Source: Tomocerus qinae
Taxonomy: Eukaryota; Arthropoda; Collembola; Entomobryomorpha; Tomoceridae
Assembly: GCA_020055645.1 (NCBI GenBank)
Contig: CM034546.1
Span: forward strand, 135,057,875-135,121,874
Length of the DNA: 64,000 nucleotides
Direction: 5' to 3'
Part shown: positions 58,184-64,000 of the stretch, piece by piece
How the letters are laid out: each line of letters opens with the position of its first letter
Position numbering within the stretch: position 1 is the stretch's first letter
Made by a program: the position numbers and the translations under genes
The notes under the pieces: model-generated
Database searches by the model: none
What the model was told of the DNA's origin: nothing
Seen by the model: the letters and a program-made list of their open reading frames with translations, nothing else

Positions 58184-58324
58184 CCATTTAAAAATCGATA
58201 GCATGTGAATTTCCAGGAAATCATTCAAAAGTAAATTCCATTGCAAATAAAAGATAACTCCGAATTTTTAGGAATTTATCTGCGCCTTTGTACTACAAAT
58301 TGTTTATTTAAATGATATACATAG

Positions 58325-59353
58325 TAGGGAATCCAAAGCCGGTTTTACACCGGTTTTAAAACCGGTGAAAAACCGGAATTTTCAAAACCGGAAACCGGTT
58401 TTAATTTTCTGAAAACCGGTGTTGATAGAAGATATTGAACTGTAACTTATATGCAGTTAAAATAGCAATAAAGCCTGAAAATTCAAAAAACCGAAATCGA
58501 GATACAATTATAAAGTCACTAATTATATTATATAATCCTAAATGTTTGGATGCGTGTAATTATGTAGACTCCAATAAAGTAAAACACAATACACTAGTAT
58601 TTACAATAACAATAACAGTAAAGCAATAGAAGGGCAATCACCAGTTCCGTTTAGAGTTTTTGGTTTAGAGTAACGCAAACGCAATATAAAAATGTCAGTA
58701 AAAATGTTCTATCTTCGATATATTTTTTGAAATAAAATAAATTTTTTACTTTACTTGCAATCATTTTAAAGCAATTTTCTCTAATTTTCAAAAATTTTGA
58801 AAGTATAAAAATATGAGGAAAATTGATTTGTTTCAATGACGCTGTATTCTATCTATGAGATATTCTATGATTTGCATTACGTTTGAGAATTATCGAAAAC
58901 TGGAAATGAGTTAGAAAAATATACCATACAGATTTAAGTTCAAACTCTCAGAACGTTTTTGGAGTGGCCAATAATTTTAGTACATAAATTTACAACATTT
59001 TGATTATTTCTCAGGAGAATGACTCGATAGAATTGGTTCTGTAGCAGGGACCCCTGCAATTGCAATACATTTGGTACTATCAGCACCATTTAAACGATAA
59101 TACTAAAACTACCTTTGAGATTTATATCTCATTTAAAAATTAAAATAAAATTTTAAAAAGTTAAAATTCCACTTCATGAAATTGTGTTCTGTCTGTCTTT
59201 ATCTGCAAACACATTAATTTGGTAGTATTATCATTGAGTTTTAAAAAACAAATTTTCGGTTTTTAAAACCGGTGAAAAACCGGTTTTAAAAGTTCAAAAA
59301 CCGAAAAACCTGAAAACCGGTTTTGAAATTTGGGTCCGGTTTTGGATTCCCTA
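58325..59353. mobile_element. hAT-type element with AAACCGGT repeats, inserted in one arm of the inverted duplication
   Basis: A 1029-base element starting TAGGGAATCCAAA and ending TTTGGATTCCCTA, flanked by a perfect 8-base duplication ATACATAG (58317-58324 and 59354-59361). The other arm (near 60330) holds the uninterrupted target. Both ends carry clusters of AAACCGG and its complement. No transposase frame. Confidence 0.92.
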
Positions 59354-59361
59354 ATACATAG

Positions 59362-60458
59362 CATGTTGTCAATGCTTTCATTTGCACACTTTGCTGCTTT
59401 TTGCGTAAGAGTTTATTGCCATAACAATTCTAGGTAATATGGCAGATTATTATACAATAATATTAATTGCAAAACACTTCCTAATTGGTTGGATTACTCA
59501 GGAGATAAGGTTTAACTTGTTTTAATAAAGCGTAATTATTAGTCAATGTTTTTGTTATTTAGAGAAACTACGCATTATTATTGGCTCTCTCAGACTAGAC
59601 GGATCACTTTGGTCATAATTACATGATAATTATCTTATTTTTATGATCATTAAATAAAAAATCCAAATCTAATGAAAATATCTTCAGGTATCCAATGCAT
59701 GCACAATTTCAAAATTACTGTTTATATCGACAAATGAGGCTATTTAATATTATGCATATCTTTTTATACAAATAGTGATATCTTTATGATAGCTTGTAAC
59801 ACGACAAAGTTTTGTCAATAAAACACATAATCCCAAACCCCAAATAGTTTATATGGTATTAAATTTACTGTATTGCCAACTTGCATCTTGTATCCACCGT
59901 TATGAACTAAACATGCATCTCTGAATAATATATGTATTCCATAATAATATGCACATTAGCTTATTAGAACATAAATAACTAGCTTTTGTAAGCTATTTAC
60001 ATATCAGTTAACAAGGAATTGGTAGTTAAACCACAATTAGTGTCATGGCACATCTGTTTACAAATGTTTTTTTAAATCACGGCTTCTTGTCATTTTTTAT
60101 TTAATGTCCGTAAATAGCATAATAACATTGGTAAATTATTATCGGGCTTTTCGTAAAAGCATTTAACCCCATTCTCCTTAGTAAACCAATCTACTAGGAA
60201 ATTAATTTGCAATGAATATTATTTGTATAATAATCTGCCATATTACCTAGAATTGGTATGGCAATAAACTCTTCCCAAAAAGCAGCAAAGTGTGCAAATA
60301 AAAACATTGACAACATGCTATGTATATCATTTAAATAAACAATGTGTAGTACAAAGGCGCAGATGAATTCTTAAAAATTCGGAGTTATCTTTTATTTGCA
60401 ATGGAATTTACTTTTGAATGATTTCCTGGAAATTCACATGCTATCAATTTTTAATTGG
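59362..60458. other. Spacer between the expansin-like genes
   Basis: The rest of the left arm (to about 59550), a unique AT-rich centre, and the upstream part of the right arm (from about 60120). No gene seen. Confidence 0.6.
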
Positions 60459-60466
60459 TATATAAA
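60459..60466 (+). promoter_or_regulatory. TATA box of expansin-like copy 2
   Basis: TATATAAA, 85 bases upstream of the ATG at 60551, the mirror image of 58176-58183. Confidence 0.65.
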
Positions 60467-60550
60467 CGGTTATAATTTTCAAGCAAAAGCATAACAACTT
60501 CAATCAACATTACTTAATAACCAACGAGTATTTTGGAAATCGAATTTAAA

Positions 60551-60991
60551 ATGATTCGCTTTATTTTGCTAGCGTTCGTACTTTCCATCAACTACATTGG
60601 CACTGAAGCATGTAAGCATTTATTTTTAATTATTTATTATTCACAATTTTTACATTAAATATTATTTTGTTTTCATGCAGTGAGCGGAGATGCTACATAT
60701 TACGATTTGAGTGTGGGACTAACTGCGTGTGGAACCCAGCATAGCAATTCTGAAATGGTAGCTGCAACTGCTTTCAGTTGGTGGACTACTCCCAATCCAA
60801 ATGTTGATCCGATGTGCCAGAAAACGGCAGTTGTAAGAAATCCTAGGAACGGTCGTTCTGTAACTGTACGAATTCGTGATAAATGCTACGGCTGCAAGCG
60901 AGAAGATATTGATTTGTCTCCTGCCGCCTTTCAAGCTCTTGGTGAAAATTTGTCCGTAGGACGTTTTAGGGTCAATTGGGAATTACGCTAA
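60551..60991 (+). CDS. Secreted expansin-like (double-psi beta-barrel) protein, copy 2
   Basis: Exon 1 60551-60611 and exon 2 60681-60991, joined by a 69-base intron; 123 residues. The mature protein is identical to copy 1. I count three nucleotide differences in the 311-base exon 2, all silent. The signal peptide differs at two residues (LLAFVLSINY against LLGFVLSFNY). TATA box and leader match copy 1. The genes are divergently arranged around a common centre and probably share their expression pattern. Function as for copy 1: a small secreted barrel protein of a mostly microbial family. Confidence 0.9.
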
Positions 60992-61956
60992 GAATTATCG
61001 AGATTTTATATTGTTATATCAGTTTAATATTCCCGGAACAGCATTCTAACTACATAGACATTTTTTGAAATTGATTTTGATTGACCCTGCGTTAAACTTA
61101 TGGCTATAATTGTCCCTATTTTCACTTTTCAATCCTTAGAAAACTATTTACTTTTCACTACTTTAAGTCGATATGTAAATATACGTATGAATTTATGAAA
61201 TTTGCAACATGAATTTTCAATTAGTGGCATTATTAAACTCTGATTGTGATAGTATTTGGTTAAACATTTATTTCGCATTATTGTGCATTTTATCATTTCA
61301 CTGCATTTATCTCACAGCATTCTGTGATTATGTTAGAGCGTACAGATGAGACGAAATTATAAAATATCTATGTAATTACAGTTAACTTGCATTAGGTGTA
61401 ATGTATTTTTAATCATGTCGATTTTTTAAATGCAAACCGTGTAAACATTCATAGCATAGTACACACATCGAAGAATAAATACTTGCGAACCCCTCAATAA
61501 TTTCATTTAAATTTGCACCTGATGGTGTATTTTGAATCATTTTCTGTTAAACTGAATCGTTATATTTATTGAAATCAGTAAGCGTTTATGTGGTTACACT
61601 TATAAGGTTTACTAGTATCAAAGCACCATAGACGGGACAATATAACATGAAAAATGCACAATGTTCTTCTAGAATTTCTGAAGCCTCAGAAAGGATGACT
61701 CTACGCATTCTGAATGGTTACCCAACCAATTTGGTATTATTATAAGATTTATAAATGCCAGGCTTTCAACACCTTGTAGTACTTATGGACACTTACTTAC
61801 TTTACTAATACTCTTATTTTGTCTAATTAATCGGATAAGAGCCTCATAATGGGCATGCATAAATTTAACAAATATTATAATTTAATTTAATGCATTTAAA
61901 ATAAACAATGACATACACGCCATTATGCAAAGATTCAGGAAATATTTTTTTGCCAA
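60992..61956. other. Intergenic
   Basis: AT-rich spacer between convergent genes; no feature recognised apart from the end of the inverted duplication near 61010. Confidence 0.6.
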
Positions 61957-63136
61957 TCAATGAACTTTTTTGGAGGGAGTTTGTTTCAGCAGCGCAATCA
62001 TTGCTTGATGTTCTCTTTCAATTGCCTCCTGATGTGATATCTGCTGTTTTTTTTCTATTACCTCCTGTCCAGGTCTATTCAATTGTCTTTCATCGTCGAT
62101 TTCAATTATCTTTTTCGATTCAGAGCTTATAGGATGCGGTCGCCTGCTGATTTCTGATGTTAGTGTACGTAACTCTGTTATTAACTCTGACAATCTCCTA
62201 GTGTCGTCTCTAAGTGCTGTCTCTACCGGTTTAGCATTGGTTAATCCACATCCTCTCGCAAAATTATCACTTCGAACTTGTCTTTTTGAAGGATGCGGTC
62301 TAGAGTCCTTCTGGACCATCTCAAGTACAATTGATTCGTTCGGAATTATTTGCGTCGATTGATTTGCATCGTCCTTTTCCCTTGCTAATACATCGTCATA
62401 TATCTTTTCTGTCTGCAAAACTTTAACATCTCGATGCCCATTATCCAACTCTGTAACCAAGTGACTTAGTAATTTACTTTCCACTGTTTTTATCTGTTTT
62501 ATTGTCTCCCTTTGTGCGGTTTCCAATGTTTTCACTTTTTTGTTTACAAGAACCTTCATCAATTGATTTGTATCCACACTCGTACGCTCAATAGTCCCAA
62601 TCTAAATTAAGCACATTTTTGTCATTTAACTAAATATATACATAAATGGGCTTAAAACACCACACTAAACAATCTAAGAATAAAAATCATTTTGCAATAA
62701 GGTGATTACTTAATGCCTAATTAAAATTTGATCCTTACCGTGGTTTTGACATTTTTAATGTCTGTTTCCATAATTTTAAGTTTTTGTAAGACATGGCTTA
62801 CTGAATCCTGTATGGAACGTAAAGTCCTGAAATAATGTAATCGAAAGTTAAATATTTTATAGATTCAAACAGTACATCTACTTTATAATTAATGATTTCT
62901 TATTTTTTAATTCCTTTCACTTAAAAAAATTCTATGGTCATTTTATAATATTATCCCCTACCACATAATATACGAAGGAAAGTACAATGTACAAGAAAGT
63001 ACCCATTTAAACGTGACCCATTGACTTACTGCATTTGGATTACGCCATTTGGTCCTGAACCGAGTGCCGAGGAAGCCACGCCGAAGTGGACAACAGTGCA
63101 TAGAACACAAAACAGAAATTTTAGCCTTTGTAACAT
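61957..63136 (-). CDS. Secreted coiled-coil protein of unknown function, three exons
   Basis: Exons (minus) 63136-63030, 62826-62739, 62601-61957; GT-AG and in frame, 279 residues. Residues 1-25 are a good signal peptide (LKFLFCVLCTVVHFGVASS). The rest is charged and mostly helical. Residues about 40-120 have heptad-like spacing (VSHVLQKLKIMETDIKNV, ETIKQIKTVESKLLSHLV), suggesting a coiled coil, and a second helical stretch is near 185-205. The end is rich in Gln/Glu/Lys. No family recognised. The upstream exons were found by following splice sites from the long third exon. The signal peptide appearing in exactly the right phase supports the model. Confidence 0.8.
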
Positions 63137-64000
63137 TGCAATGTGCCTCTGGCTTTCAGTGACTGAAATTTTCAATGGTATTTAACAATTGTGACGATTA
63201 TGAAACAAATTTTGAAACTCGACTGATGTTCCTGGGTAAATATCAAAGTCAACTGTATACTAAAATAACTGAAAAAGGATTTACCCCAAATACATACATG
63301 CACTAATACCCATATGAATGGAAAATACTTGCTGGTTATGCTGATATTTAACCAAAATGCTATCCACTTGATTACTCTTGGCCATACTTATACGAGGAAA
63401 ACCGTCTTCCTCTATTTAACCAAAATGATTATACCATGTTTTTAATTCCAGAAAATCAAAGCTGTGAACTACTTCGGTAATATTTTTCATAATCATAATA
63501 ATTATTTATAATATTCATTTATAACTAGTGGACCCAGCAAAGGAACAAAAACCTAGCACTCAGGAGAAATTCAGCAATATATTTTTCTTGTATTTATTTC
63601 CCTAATTAAAATCAAAGGTATCAAAATTAATTTTCGATGCTTCAAAAAATAATTTTCAAAAATTGGACTTTCATGCTCACTTGTCTTAAAAATCCCATTA
63701 ATTTACGTTCAACCGACTTCCCTACCCTGAGTAATTTTTGCTCAAACACTCCACTCCCCCTTAAAAACACCGTTGGTACAACCCATGTAAAATACAGTTT
63801 TAAAACCAAAATAATTTTTTAAAAGAGCATAAAAATTAGGAACTGGTGTAAGCCGAGTCAGCCTTAAGCAATTAAAGTCAACTTTTTAAAACTTTTAAAC
63901 ACCTTTCAATCAATCATACACCCATGAATTCGTTCATAGTCGATTGGGCAATTAGTTATTTTTAAAATTCCTCATTTTCTGACTTAGGGGTTCTCCGCTC
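63137..64000. other. Intergenic to window end
   Basis: AT-rich; no gene could be supported. A frame at 63637-63822 is short and unlike any family known to me. Confidence 0.55.

Larger units (their letters stand above)
57626..61010. repeat. Large inverted duplication carrying two expansin-like genes
   Basis: The left arm runs from about 57626 to 59550, with a 1029-base hAT element inside it (58325-59353). The right arm runs from about 60120 to 61010. The arms match as inverted copies through gene, promoter and about 450 bases of upstream sequence, with a central unique spacer of roughly 570 bases. Similarity is nearly complete in exon 2 of the genes and visibly lower, with small gaps, in the introns and inner flanks. 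Boundaries were set by eye. Confidence 0.9.

Overview
The window looks like a nuclear contig from an AT-rich arthropod genome. It carries spliced genes with short GT-AG introns, a chitin-binding (R&R) cuticle protein, a large family of divergent ionotropic-receptor (IR) type genes, and many small DNA transposons. A springtail (Collembola) is my best guess. That guess rests on the IR expansion together with a fungal/bacterial-type expansin-like gene, and it is inference, not proof.

Layout. About 1-16 kb and 27-33 kb hold six IR-like receptor genes. Four (2101, 5961, 10887, 31406) are close single-exon paralogues sharing a CYWCGG motif; two (13511 on minus, 27769) are divergent members with signal peptides. 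Among them lies a cuticle-protein gene (8531-9198, minus). A UDP-glycosyltransferase (four exons) follows at 17609-19589. From about 19.9 to 29.9 kb there is a tandem duplication: each unit has a secreted CRAL-TRIO (Sec14-like) protein gene followed by an IR-like gene. The first unit's IR is a rearranged pseudogene, and its CRAL-TRIO promoter carries a Helitron that was itself hit by a hAT element. Unit 2 is free of these insertions, but its CRAL-TRIO gene lacks one splice acceptor.

At 33.7-35.7 kb is a serine-rich orphan gene, then a transposon-rich gap. A WS/DGAT-type acyltransferase lies at 38.3-40.0 kb. From 40.3 to 44.5 kb is a block poor in C on the plus strand, with one orphan 507-codon minus-strand ORF that may come from a retroelement. 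A complete EF-hand rhomboid protease gene (48418-50337, minus) is accompanied by a partial duplicate (45487-46760). An eIF4A-like DEAD-box helicase (53823-57200) has three MITEs in its introns. Two nearly identical expansin-like (double-psi beta-barrel) genes face away from each other in a large inverted repeat (about 57.6-61.0 kb). A 1-kb hAT element sits in one arm. The window ends with a secreted coiled-coil protein gene (61957-63136, minus).

The genes do not form a pathway. The common theme is gene-family turnover (chemoreceptors, lipid-binding proteins, rhomboid, expansin-like) in a region heavily worked over by non-autonomous hAT elements and Helitrons. The insertions nest in one another and in the duplications, so the order of events can be partly read. 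No transposase gene, rRNA gene, functional tRNA or CRISPR array was seen.
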